From: Candidatus Altimarinota bacterium
Lineage (GTDB): Bacteria; Patescibacteriota; Gracilibacteria; BD1-5; UBA2023
Length of the DNA stretch: 64,000 nucleotides
Assembly (NCBI GenBank): GCA_028689065.1
Contig: JAQTWX010000001.1
Location: 1 to 64,000 of the forward strand
Direction: 5' to 3'
In this document: positions 31,180 to 40,691 of the stretch, in pieces
How the letters are laid out: the number at the start of each line of letters is the position of its first letter
Position numbering within the stretch: position 1 is the stretch's first letter
Made by a program: the position numbers and the translations under genes
The notes under the pieces: model-generated
The model's database searches: none
What the model saw: the letters and a program-made list of their open reading frames with translations, nothing else
Told to the model about the DNA's origin: nothing

Positions 31180-32700
31180 TTAACGAGTAATTTCGCCAGA
31201 AACAGAAGGTTTTGGAGCAATGAGTACCTCACCAGAAACAGAAGGTTTTGGAAGAGATTGAACTGGAAGTGGTATAATTTTCGGTTCTGTTGGAGTAATC
31301 AATGGAGATTGTACTTCAGGAAGTGACGTGTTGAGTACTGGAGGATTTACTATAGTCGAAGGAGATGTGGCTCCTGTTTCGGTATTTTCCCTTGAAATTG
31401 GATTGAGTATTTCTTGAAGTTTTATCTCTTTTTGTTGTTTTATTTCTTCGATATGAGTTTCTACTGTATCTTTTATCTGTTTATCTGAAATATTTATCAA
31501 AATACCACCACTAAGGTAATCAGATTCTTGTCCATTGTTTCGAAGGATAATGTTCGTATCAACATTCAGAATAGGATCTATATCTTTTGCGTGAATAATT
31601 CCCTCTATAGTTTTCTCCATTTCTTTACGGATTGAAGTTTTTTTCTCTTCTGTAACTTTCTGTGTTGCTGGAGTAGCTTCTTGCTGAAGAAGGTCAATAG
31701 TTTGTTCTGCTTCAGTTCTAAGAGCAGTTACATATACTTCTTTTTTTACTCCGATAATAATATCCTCTGGTTTGATTACACCCGTTATGGAAGCAACCTG
31801 CATATTAATTGCCCTTTCAGCAAAAAACTTTGGAATCTCTGTTGATTTTGGAAGCGTAACAGCAAGTTCTCAAGACACTTTGTCTGCTAAGTTTTTTGAT
31901 CCGCTGGAAGTTTTTTGAAGATAATCCATGAAGACAATGTCTTTTTGTGTACTTTGTCGCTTAAAAGTATCGGCATATATTTCGTTCATTTTGACGTTTT
32001 GTTTAACGATTGTCGGAGTTTTCCCTGTATTAAGAACAAGTCGTTTTTCTGGTTGAATCCTTTCCTCAACAAATTCAGTTGTTTTCGGATTTTTATACCG
32101 AACGACTACCCCTCGATTTTCTTCTGTTTCTGCAAAAGAATCGATAACTTCCAGCTGGGTTTTATCCCCATTTTTCGTCATATATAACGATGTTCCACGA
32201 ACTCCTGCACTGAGGTCTCCTGTATCAATAGCAAAAAAAGAAGTATCATAGAGAGGTTTCAAGACTCGAGCCCATATTTCACCGTTTTTAAACTCGATAC
32301 GTGTCTCATCTTTTGCGAGTTTTTGAAAAGATATCGCAGAATTATTATTGAGACGAACAACAGAGTTGTCTGCAAATGTTACTGTTGCCGTTCCGTCATC
32401 ACCCGTTTTAAGAGTATCACCAACCATGAGCACTTCTCCAGTTTCTTTGAGAAAATAAGCTCCTTGAGTACTAGTTTTTTTTACATTTCCTGAGAGTTCA
32501 CTCACATATGCAAGCATGGAAGTAGTTTCGGTTTGTACTACACCTGTAGCGGATGTATCTATCGTCCCGCTTGAAGTACGGACAGCATACTCATAGGTGT
32601 TATTTTCACCCGTCCAAAAACTTATAAGTATGACGATAAAAGGAACGAGTACAAGTCCTATTCCTGTAAAGATTATAATGTTTCTTTTGGAGTTTTCCAT
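31180..32700 (-). CDS. Membrane-anchored FecR-domain protein (506 aa)
   Basis: An N-terminal transmembrane helix (IIIFTGIGLVLVPFIVILIS) is followed by a FecR domain at about residues 60-190 (LMVGDTLKTGDDGTATVTFA, then DTGDLSAGVRGTSLYMTKNG). The C-terminal half is helical and Glu/Lys-rich and ends in a Pro/Ser tail where KPSVSGE occurs twice. A UGA at 31870 joins the halves. It is divergent from the CHASE2 cyclase with 43 bases between starts. FecR proteins beside CHASE2 cyclases are a known arrangement, so it may pass an envelope signal to the enzyme. Confidence 0.82.
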
Positions 32701-32743
32701 GGTACGAATATAATCAAATTAAATATTTCCTACCGCAAATTAT

Positions 32744-34729
32744 ATGCACATTTGGAAAAATACAAAAGATATTGGCATCGTTCTTTTTATGAGCATTATC
32801 GCAACTTTCTTTTTGTATTTTATCCTGCGTGGTCCTGTTGAACTGAATTTTAATTCTTCCCTTCTTTATCGGGAAAATTATGGAAAAAGTTCCGATTCGA
32901 TTGTCATCGTACGGGTAGACAATAAAACACTCGATGCTCTTCAAAAAACCGATATTCGAGTTCTGAATCTGACAAAGACCGTATTTTCCAAAACGATTGA
33001 GAAGCTCGAAGAAAGTGGTGTAAAAGCTATCGGAATAGACGTTATCTTTGCAAATCTTGCGACCGATGCAAATATTCTCGCCAATACTTTGGAAAAATAT
33101 AAAAATATTGTCATCGCTGCAAAAGTAGGAAACCCTTCTATCTGAGAAGAACGTATCCTCCCGCTCGATGTCTATTCTGGAGCAACATGGTGATCTATTG
33201 ATACAAAAAATGATGGAAATATCGTCACCAAACTCCGACTCCGTTATGATCTTCCAGATCGTGCCATAGAGACACTTTCTCTCGCAACATACCGAAAATA
33301 CATATATGATACCAAGATGGGGCATAGAGAAAATGGGCAATACATCATAACGCCACTTCGCCAAGTTCCCGTTGACTCAGAGGGAAATTCCCTCATCCGA
33401 TTCTTTCATCCCCCAGAAGGATATCCTTCTTATTCTCTCATTGATGTACTGGATGGGAATATTGATTCAAAAATTTTCGATGGAAAAATAGTTCTCATAG
33501 GTGAGTATGGAACCCTTATCCATGATGCGTACTTCAGTCCGCTCGATTCGACAAAAAGCATGCCCGGAATTGAATTTCATGCAAATATGCTCGATTCTCT
33601 CATTCAAGGAAAATATCTTACATCTCTTTCGGACACTTCTGTCGGAATTGGTATGATGATTTTTACACTTCTTCTCATAACAGGCTTCTATATTTTTTCG
33701 ACTCGGATATCCGTTATCATACTCTGTCTCTATAGTATCGGGATAATCGTAGGTGGAAGACTCCTGCTCCAATATGGTATTTTTGTAAATATATTTCCTT
33801 TTTTTCTTCTTTGAGGTGTTACTTTTCTCATCAGTTATGTCTATAAATTTTTCATCACCAATAAAGATAGACGATATATCGAGCATGCTTTCTCTCACTA
33901 TATCGCTCCAGAAGTAGTACACAGAATTGCAGAAGATCCTGAATCATTTCGACTCGGAGGAGAAAAACGAGAGATTACCATCTTTTTCTCCGACATTGCC
34001 TCTTTTACAACCATCTCCGAAAAACTCGGAACCGAACGGATATTTTCACTTCTGGAAGAATATCTTTCAGCAATGACCGATATTTTAATTCATAATAATG
34101 GAACACTTGATAAATACATCGGAGATGCGGTAATGGGATTTTTCAATGCTCCACTCACAATCGAACATCCAGAATACTGGGCATGTAAAACTGCTCTTGA
34201 ACAACAATCGAAAATCACAGAACTCAACAAAAAATGGACATGAGAAGGTATACCAAATATCGCTGCTCGCATCGGAATCGACACGGGTGAAGTGATGGTC
34301 GGAAATATCGGATCACGCAACCGATTCAATTATACCGTCATCGGTGATCATGTGAATCTCGCCTCTCGATTGGAAGGAGTAAACAAGGAATATCTCACAA
34401 AGATATGTGTGAGCGAATCCACTTATCAGAAAGTGAAAGGTGATTTTATCTTCCGAGAACTCGATACTATTCGAGTAAAAGGAAAAATAGAAGGAGTAAA
34501 AATATACGAACTGATAGGATTTACAAGAGACGAAATAAACACGGAAATATACAAAACATATGAACGAGCACTTGCTCTATACTATGCAGGAAAATACAAA
34601 AAAGCTCGCGATTTATTTATTACCAATGCCCATGACCCTGTTTCAGAAATTATGGCAAAACGATGCGATGAAGCGATTGCGGGAGATATTACCGTTGTGG
34701 ATGGAGTCTATACGATGACACGGAAATAA
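32744..34729 (+). CDS. CHASE2-domain class III adenylate cyclase
   Basis: The 661-residue protein starts with a membrane helix, then a CHASE2 extracytoplasmic sensor (about residues 40-310: [17 protein letters not shown], then [20 protein letters not shown]), three helices, and a class III cyclase domain. The cyclase has both metal Asp residues ([18 protein letters not shown]), the adenine-selecting Lys (DKYIGD) and the [16 protein letters not shown] segment. A short C-terminal extension may be helical repeats. It should make cAMP in response to an outside signal. Three glycine UGAs, near 33143, 33812 and 34241, are among those used. Guanylate specificity is less likely. Confidence 0.9.
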
Positions 34730-34754
34730 TTATTTCATATTTCCCAACTTGACA

Positions 34755-35963
34755 CTATTCTCTTATTTTTACAGTAGAAAGAGCGAATATAAATATAAGC
34801 CAATGACTTATAACAGGTATATTGAAGAAAAAGAAGGCGAAAAATAACAATATCACATGAGTTTCTGTATAATGCAAACGGTTTCTCAGGATTATCCATA
34901 CAGGAACAATAAACGCAAAAAATCACAATATACCAAAGGAAAAAAGAATATCGAGGAAAATATTGTGTGCTCGATCTATGGAATAGTTATCGGGAATATA
35001 TTCTCGGAGTGTACTGGATCGTCGACCAGAATCCAGAAAATACCCAAGCGTATCCGCTCCATTTCCAAATAATACCGAAACGGAATCTCGTTTCCAAACA
35101 CCAAGCGTCTCATTCCAGATAACCAATCGTGTCTCCAGATTCTGTATCTTTATATCCAGAGGAATATATTTTATAGAAGAAAAAACCATTCCTCAGAGAA
35201 ATATTGCAAATATAAGGAGAAAAAGTATTTTTACCCGTACTTTGTTTGTTGGTAATTTTTTATATTCTTTCCAGCCTACAAAGAAAATATAGAATATCGT
35301 AAGAATGATTGCGGAAATACTTCCCGTTATGAAAATAATTATGGTTGCGAAAATCCCAACAGTATACCGAAAAACTCGGGGATTTTTTTCCTGAAATATC
35401 CACGGAAGAAGTATAAGTATATATCCAGCAAGATACGCACTATTTCCAAGGGTAGAAGAAATCACGATAGGATTATCCGAGGAGATATCTCAGAACCCAT
35501 AATATTGCATAAGTGCATACCCGGAAAGGAGTATGAAACTCATAAACATCCCCCACTCCCCCATCTGTTTTACTTCCGCAGACATACTCTGTCGGAGAAG
35601 GAGATAGAAGCATACGAGACTACCATAAAAGATAATTCCATGCCTACGTTCTGGAGACCCTAGAAGAGAATAGATTGGAAAATCCGAAAAGAGAGTCGAG
35701 AAAGCGATACTCATCATAAGAAGCACTGTCCCGAGAAGCACCGAGTGAGAGAATCGGCTCATATTTTCTCTTTTTCTCCAGTTCAATAACGAGACGATTC
35801 AGAGAAGAGTTCCAAGGAAGAAAAAAACCAACACCTTGATTGATTCATAGTGATACCCCGGTACGACAAACGGAGCAAAAACCGTCGGATAATCGGTACT
35901 CATAAATACAATGGGGATCAGCAGAAAGAGGAGGAAGATGATGCGAGAAAAAAGAGTATTCAT
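34755..35963 (-). CDS. O-antigen ligase/polymerase-like membrane protein
   Basis: The 402-residue protein has about ten membrane helices and a large loop with the WaaL/Wzy signature: ETRLVIWNETLGVWKRDSVS, FGNGADTLGYFLD and RAHNIFLDILFSFGILGF. Such enzymes join polysaccharide to a lipid carrier or polymerise repeat units on the outside of the membrane; some glycosylate pilins. Glycine UGAs near 35487, 35190 and 34923 link the segments. It converges on the cyclase gene. No other glycan gene is adjacent, which leaves pilin or surface-protein glycosylation as a possibility. Confidence 0.82.
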
Positions 35964-36076
35964 GTTTCAAACAAAGGAGTAGAAATCAAGCAGATTGAAC
36001 GTATTGTAATGTGAAACTGAAAAAATACAATTATGGAAATCAAGATAAGCCTGCTCTTTTCTTGATTTTGCAATTA

Positions 36077-36110
36077 GAAAGAGCTCGTTCTCAGGAGAAC
36101 GAGCTCTTTC
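36077..36110. repeat. Long perfect inverted repeat in the 318-base gap 35964-36281
   Basis: GAAAGAGCTCGTTCTC and GAGAACGAGCTCTTTC pair over 16 bp with a two-base centre. There is no clean T run. It may be a terminator-like RNA structure or a recombination site. The rest of the gap shows no supported gene, apart from a 12-base copy of a tRNA end at 36138. Confidence 0.6.
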
Positions 36111-36137
36111 TTGCTGTAAAAAAACGGTTTTGTATCT

Positions 36138-36149
36138 TTTGGTAACGCT
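36138..36149. repeat. 12-base direct repeat of the tRNA-Glu 3' end
   Basis: TTTGGTAACGCT here equals 37073-37084, which spans the CCA, discriminator and acceptor end of tRNA-Glu(TTC). The two copies bracket a 0.9-kb UGA-rich cassette, as expected for attachment sites. The repeat is short, so chance is possible. Confidence 0.4.
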
Positions 36150-36281
36150 CAGGGGTTGCACCTTCGAACTTTTTCTGAGAGAATAAGGCTTTCATTTTCA
36201 CAATTAGAGTACTTGCTTTGAGTTTATGAATCGATTTAATTGGTGTGAGTTTTCGTCCAGATTTTCCAGATCATTATAACC

Positions 36282-36788
36282 CTATAAAATTCAATCTACC
36301 TTTCAAGAAACTTTTTTTGTTTCATCTTCAACTTCAAAAAATTTACTTGGATTTATAATTATTCATTTATAAATTCAATTATTTTCATTATTATCATCTT
36401 CATTTGTATCTTGATACAATAATCATAATAAATAAAATTTTCAATTAAATTCAAAATATCAAGATGGTTCTAATACTTGTTTTCAATCAATAGTTTCAGA
36501 AGTAAGAGTATTTTTCTTTTTGAATTTCTTTTTCCAATTTTCCATATCTTGGTTTAATTCTTCTAAAGAAGAGTATTCAAACATAAAAATATGTTCTCAA
36601 TAATTATGAAATTTCTTTCATCAAAAATTTATACTTTCTTCTAAAGTATTTTTAAATCTTCATTGTTTTTTAAAAGACCTTGCTATATCATTTAAGAAAG
36701 TTTCACTCACGTTTCAAATATCATTGATTGTAGTAAATCACTTTATTGTATAACTTGAATTTTGTGCTATTAAAACATTATTTGTCAT
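36282..36788 (-). CDS. Hypothetical cassette protein (168 aa), all glycines encoded by UGA
   Basis: The frame is invisible under the standard code because it contains fourteen TGA codons; all fourteen glycines are UGA and no GGN codon is used. It starts MTNNVLIAQNSSYTIKGFTT and ends in KVDGIL before TAG 36282. The middle is basic and helical (LEELNQDMENWKKKFKKKNT); then comes an aromatic, acidic part (GYFEFNGKFYLLGLLYQDTN, DTNEDDNNENN). No family or membrane segment is recognised. It lies two bases behind the kinase-like frame, so the pair is an operon. Confidence 0.65.
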
Positions 36789-36790
36789 AT

Positions 36791-36937
36791 TTATTTTTTA
36801 ATATTTAAATTTGTATTTCAAAAATCTATTATATAAGTAGTTTTTCAATCTCTAGAAAGCATAAAATTTCAACTATGCATGTCCGTGAGAGCTTTCCAGT
36901 TTTCTCATTCCAAATCGAGATCATTGAATTTTGGCAT
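36791..36937 (-). CDS. Short kinase-like fragment with catalytic-loop and DFG motifs
   Basis: The 48-codon frame starts MPKFNDLDLEGENWKALTDM. It then reads DMHSGNFMLSRDG and TTYIIDFGNTN, the order of the catalytic loop (Asp, Asn) and metal-binding DFG of protein-kinase-like and aminoglycoside-phosphotransferase-like enzymes. The whole N-lobe is missing, so it is a remnant, a mini-protein or the end of a gene broken by the TAA about 48 bases upstream. All four glycines are UGA. It precedes the 168-residue gene directly. Confidence 0.5.
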
Positions 36938-37036
36938 TTTTTAATATGGAAAGTTTTAAATTACCGTAATGATAAACATTTCATTAAAAAATCCAAATTT
37001 CATATTTTTAATTCCTCAAATATCACAGAAAAAATA

Positions 37037-37065
37037 AAATAGCCTCACAAAAGTGAGACTATTTT
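37037..37065 (-). terminator. Terminator of the tRNA operon
   Basis: On the minus strand AATAGTCTCAC and GTGAGGCTATT pair (one mismatch) around TTTT and are followed by TTATTTTTT. It lies just downstream of tRNA-Glu(TTC). Confidence 0.7.
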
Positions 37066-37074
37066 TGATTTCTT

Positions 37075-37149
37075 TGGTAACGCTACGGAGAATTGAACTC
37101 CGGCTTACGGGATGAAAACCCGTTGTCCTAACCACTAGACGATAGCGTC
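37075..37149 (-). tRNA. tRNA-Glu(TTC)
   Basis: The acceptor stem GACGCTA/TAGCGTT is closed by one G-U pair. The anticodon loop TTTTCAT carries TTC, the T loop is GTTCAAT and the CCA end is encoded. It is last of four tRNAs on the minus strand. Confidence 0.95.
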
Positions 37150-37163
37150 ATATATAACTTCTA

Positions 37164-37240
37164 TGGTCGGGAACGTGAGACTCGAACTCACAACCCCACG
37201 CTCCCAAAGCGTGTGCGCTAGCCAATTGCGCCAGTTCCCG
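37164..37240 (-). tRNA. tRNA-Pro(TGG)
   Basis: The acceptor stem CGGGAAC/GTTCCCG is perfect. The anticodon loop TTTGGGA carries TGG, the T loop GTTCGAG is normal and CCA is encoded. Confidence 0.94.
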
Positions 37241-37318
37241 GAAAACTAAAAAGCTAATGTCGAATTACAAATTATTAACGAAAGTCGTAATTGTTCATTA
37301 GCAAGTTGTAATATGTAA

Positions 37319-37395
37319 TGGTGGGTGCACGTGGAGTTGAACCACGGACCTCGTCCTTATCAGAGACGCGCTCTAACCAACTGAGCTATGCACCC
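37319..37395 (-). tRNA. tRNA-Ile(GAT)
   Basis: The acceptor stem GGGTGCA/TGCACCC is perfect. The anticodon loop CTGATAA carries GAT, and CCA is encoded. The D-arm AGCTCAGTTGGTTAGAGC is canonical. Confidence 0.95.
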
Positions 37396-37463
37396 GAGAA
37401 AAATATTAAGCCGAAAACCAGAAGGAATGCTCCAGAATTTCGGCTTAATGCTTTTGATTTTAT

Positions 37464-37539
37464 TGGAGCGGGTGATGGGACTCGAACCCATAACAGTCTG
37501 CTTGGAAGGCAGGGACTCTAGCCATTGAGCTACACCCGC
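37464..37539 (-). tRNA. tRNA-Gly(TCC)
   Basis: The acceptor stem GCGGGTG/CACCCGC is perfect. The anticodon loop CTTCCAA carries TCC, and CCA is encoded. It reads GGA/GGG and is not the UCA-anticodon tRNA needed for UGA. It is first in the tRNA operon. Confidence 0.95.
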
Positions 37540-37567
37540 ATAATGTATGTCTTACAAAAGCAGGGCT

Positions 37568-37595
37568 ATTGTATAAAAACTCGTGTTTTTGTCAA
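37568..37595 (-). promoter_or_regulatory. Promoter of the tRNA operon
   Basis: On the minus strand TTGACA (37595-37590), 16 bases and TACAAT (37573-37568) lie 29 bases before tRNA-Gly. The -35 is a perfect consensus. Confidence 0.75.
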
Positions 37596-37638
37596 AACTT
37601 TTTTATACTTTCTTTATTTTTTCTGAAATCAAAGCGAA

Positions 37639-37680
37639 TACTCCTTTTGGAGTAGCGCGAAGACTTCCCTATTCTTCGCG
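37639..37680 (+). other. Two adjacent hairpins upstream of the DEAD-box gene
   Basis: TACTCC-TTTT-GGAGTA (37639-37654) is followed by CGCGAAGA-N9-TCTTCGCG (37656-37680), both perfect. They may form a structured 5' leader of the helicase mRNA. Confidence 0.45.
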
Positions 37681-37759
37681 TTATTAAATCTTTTTTACTT
37701 GCTATCTTTCGTTTTAATCATACTATGTCGCCCTCTATATATTAAACGCTTTTTCTTTC

Positions 37760-39169
37760 ATGCTTTTCTCCGATCTCCCTATTATAGAACCTATTATACG
37801 TGCCATTGACGATGAAGGATATACAAATCCGACTCCTATTCAACAAGCTGCTATTCCTACTATCCTTTCTGGACGTGATTTCCTCGGATGTGCACAAACC
37901 GGTACCGGAAAAACTGCCGCTTTTGCTATACCTATACTTCAACTCCTTTATACAAAAAAGGATCCCCTTAAAGGAAAACGAAAAATAAAAACCCTTGTCG
38001 TTACTCCAACTCGAGAACTCGCCATCCAGATTGAAGAGAGTTTTCGGGCATATGGAAGATATTGCGGACTCCATCAGGCGGTGATATTTGGAGGCGTGAA
38101 GCAAGGAAATCAAACAGAACGGCTCCGACAATGAGTCGATATCCTTATCGCTACTCCATGACGCCTTCTCGACCTCATGAGTCAGGGATATATTTCACTC
38201 GCAGACATTGAGATATTCGTTCTCGATGAGGCAGACCGTATGCTCGATATGGGATTTATCAATGACATAAAGAAACTCTTGAAAGTCATTCCCGTAAAAC
38301 GTCAGACCCTCTTCTTTTCTGCAACTATGGCACCAGAAATTATGAAGCTTGCCGAAAGTATTCTCCGTAATCCTGAGAAAGTTGAGATTACTCCTGTTTC
38401 CACAACTGCCGAAACGATTAGTCAGTTCGTGTATCATATCGATAAAGGAAGTAAAAATAGTCTCATAGTTCACCTTCTAGAAGACCCAAAGATAAAAAAT
38501 GTACTCATATTTACCCGAACTAAACACGGAGCAGATAAAGTAGTGAAATTCCTTGTCGGACGAGGAATTGTCGCTGAAGCTATTCATGGAAATAAATCCC
38601 AGAATAATCGACAACGAGCCCTCTCGAATTTCAAAGAACAGACAACACGAGTACTCGTCGCAACCGATATTGCTTCTCGTGGAATCGATATAGATGCTCT
38701 TGAATATATGATTAACTATGATATCCCGAATATCTCAGAGACCTATGTACACCGTATCGGTCGTACAGGGCGAGCTGGTGCCAAATGAGTTGCTATATCT
38801 TTTTGTGATAATGACGATGTTCAGCATCTCCGAGACATCGAGAAACTCATAGCAAAAAAAATTCCCGTGGTCGAAGATCACCCATTTCCTAAAATGAATG
38901 TGATTCCATCAAATAAAGAAAAAACGATAGCTGCAAAAGCTGGAGCAGGACGTGGACGAGGAAGTTCTGATCCGAGATTTACTAAATCTTCGAACAGCAA
39001 CCGATTCTCTCAGCCGAAAAGAGAAGGACACTCACACCAAAAACCACGAAGTAGCGAGCGAGTTCACGGATCCGATAAAACTCCCTCATCTCGCCCATCC
39101 ACTCCAGGAAATCGTCCATCGGGACCAAAAGGAAATGGGGCAAAGAAAGGATACTACGGAAAAAGATAA
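37760..39169 (+). CDS. DEAD-box RNA helicase, RhlE-like
   Basis: The 469-residue protein is joined through two glycine UGAs plus ordinary codons; one UGA (near 38132) precedes [12 protein letters not shown] and another (near 38786) follows the [10 protein letters not shown] motif. The Q motif ([13 protein letters not shown]), motif I AQTGTGKT, Ia [20 protein letters not shown] and III SAT are present. The tail of about 90 residues is Arg/Gly/Ser/Pro-rich and disordered, as in RNA-binding helicases. It likely remodels rRNA or mRNA. Confidence 0.94.
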
Positions 39170-39212
39170 ATTCTCTGCAAGACAGGAATGATAGTTTTTA
39201 AAAACCTATTTT

Positions 39213-39869
39213 ATGCTCAAAAAACTCAAAATTTTCCTCAGTTATATTTCCCCTTTTGTGACTCATAGAAAGTCTGAATACAATGGGAATCTGAAAATAA
39301 TGTTCATGAATGGGAAAAAGATTCTCAATACAAAGGATGCCAATTATTCTTTTGCCTCTCTCCATAGGATTATGCGATTTGCGCTCGGGCAGATTACACT
39401 TGCTCCAAAAGAAAATATCCTCCTACTCGGACTCGGAGGATGATCCGCAATAGACCTTATTCGAAATGAATTTCACCTTCCCAATACTATACGAGCAGTT
39501 GATATCGACCCTGTTATTATCGAAATTGCTCGACAAGAATTTGGTTTGGATTCATATACAAATACAGAGATTATCTGTCAAGATGCCTATAAATATGTCC
39601 AGGAAACATCCGAGAAAAACGGTCTCATAATTATCGATCTCTTTATCAATAATAAAGTTCCGGAAAAGTTTTATGACGATATTTTCTGGGAAAATATCTT
39701 TCGTATCCTGACACCTACGGGTCAGATTATTTTCAACACCATGATCAAAACAACAAATACCGAACTCTTTGAATCTATCATCACCCGACTGAATCAGTCA
39801 GGATTTCATGTAACCGTACACGATAAAGTGGATTTTACCAATATGATGGTGCTCGCGAAACGCGGATAA
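39213..39869 (+). CDS. Spermidine synthase-like SAM-dependent enzyme
   Basis: The 218-residue protein has the spermidine synthase Rossmann core: NILLLGLGGGSAIDLI (the last Gly by UGA near 39441), AVDIDPVIIEIARQEFGL, CQDAYKYVQ and GLIIIDLF. It lacks the full N-terminal domain of polyamine aminopropyltransferases (about 280 residues or more), so substrate cannot be assigned. No speD is nearby. It follows the helicase gene by 43 bases and ends before a terminator. Confidence 0.75.
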
Positions 39870-39884
39870 AAAGTATTATAAAAA

Positions 39885-39926
39885 AAAATCTCTCTACTTT
39901 GCCAAGATGGCGGTAGAGAGATTTTT
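39885..39926 (+). terminator. Terminator after the spermidine synthase-like gene
   Basis: AAAAATCTCTCTAC and GTAGAGAGATTTTT pair over 13-14 bp, with an inner GCC-AAGAT-GGC hairpin in the loop. Confidence 0.85.
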
Positions 39927-39941
39927 ATTGTTTTACAATTT

Positions 39942-40016
39942 TGGTGACGTCACGGAGAATCGAACTCCGATTGCGGGAATGAGAATCCCGCGTCCTAACC
40001 GTTAGACGATGACGCC
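39942..40016 (-). tRNA. tRNA-Glu(CTC)
   Basis: The acceptor stem GGCGTCA/TGACGTC contains one G-U pair. The anticodon loop TTCTCAT carries CTC, and CCA is encoded. It is a second glutamate tRNA, downstream of rplK on the same strand. Confidence 0.94.
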
Positions 40017-40021
40017 GTAAC

Positions 40022-40041
40022 TTCCCCACCGAAGTGGGGAA
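40022..40041 (-). other. Hairpin between rplK and tRNA-Glu
   Basis: On the minus strand TTCCCCAC-TTCG-GTGGGGAA is a perfect stem with a UUCG loop and no T run. It may be a processing or partial termination site between the mRNA and the tRNA. Confidence 0.55.
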
Positions 40042-40048
40042 AGGACTA

Positions 40049-40489
40049 TTATTGTTTCTTCATGTCAGTAGTAATACCCATAGAACGAGCAGAACCAGCG
40101 ATGATAGACATAGCATGTTCTTCATCGTGTGCATTGAGATCCACCATTTTAAGACCAGCAATCTTCTTGAGTTGTTCAAGAGTAAGATTTGCAACTTTAT
40201 CTTTATGAGGAAGTTTTGAACCACTCTTAAGATTCAATTCTGTCTTGATAAGATATGTTACTGGTGGTTGTTTTGTGATAAAATCAAATGAACGATCATC
40301 ATAGATATTAATGATAGTTGGAAGAACCATACCCATTCGATCTTTTGTTGCATCGTTAAATTGCTTACAAAAGTCTGCAATTTGGATACCTGTAGGTCCG
40401 AGGGCCGTTCCGACTGGAGGAGCTGGGTTAGCTTGCCCTGCCTTGAGTTGAAGTTTTACAACTTTACTCGGTTTCTTTTTTGGTGCCAT
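40049..40489 (-). CDS. rplK: Ribosomal protein uL11
   Basis: The 146-residue protein has the L11 RNA-binding and N-terminal domains: VVKLQLKAGQANPAPPVGTA, GPTGIQIADFCKQFNDATKD and the C-terminal GSARSMGI. It binds 23S rRNA in the GTPase centre. Length and motifs are normal. The usual rplA partner is not downstream; tRNA-Glu(CTC) is. Confidence 0.97.
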   Translation of the reverse strand: MAPKKKPSKVVKLQLKAGQANPAPPVGTALGPTGIQIADFCKQFNDATKDRMGMVLPTIINIYDDRSFDFITKQPPVTYLIKTELNLKSGSKLPHKDKVANLTLEQLKKIAGLKMVDLNAHDEEHAMSIIAGSARSMGITTDMKKQ

Positions 40490-40521
40490 GTGAGATGATG
40501 ATTAATAATATGAAAAAAGGT

Positions 40522-40604
40522 ATTGTTTATGGAGAAATAAACAATGAATCAAATATATATTTTTTAGAAGCAGGGGTATTATAGGGAAATATAGAAAAAA
40601 TCAA
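40522..40604 (-). promoter_or_regulatory. rplK promoter and leader hairpin
   Basis: On the minus strand TTGATT (40604-40599), 15 bases and TATAAT (40583-40578) are followed by ATTGTTTAT-TTCTCC-ATAAACAAT (40545-40522), a perfect 9-bp hairpin in the leader. Confidence 0.55.
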
Positions 40605-40691
40605 CAAAAAAATAGATTTTTTTCGGAAAATGGGTATAAATGAGGAAAATAAATTTCTAGTACTAGCAACGAGTCACTAATAATTTCCCTT

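Noticed and set aside
36031-36195. 54-residue minus-strand frame starting MKALFSQKKF with UGA as Gly
   Set aside because: It runs straight through the 16-bp palindrome, which makes a coding role doubtful, and no start signal or family is seen.
37464-37539. Candidate tRNA for UGA
   Set aside because: The anticodon is TCC, an ordinary glycine tRNA. No UCA-anticodon tRNA was found among the five tRNAs in this window.
40511-40585. 24-codon plus-strand frame MKKGIVYGEINNES upstream of rplK
   Set aside because: It lies over the minus-strand rplK leader hairpin and promoter, and no plus-strand promoter or RBS is seen.
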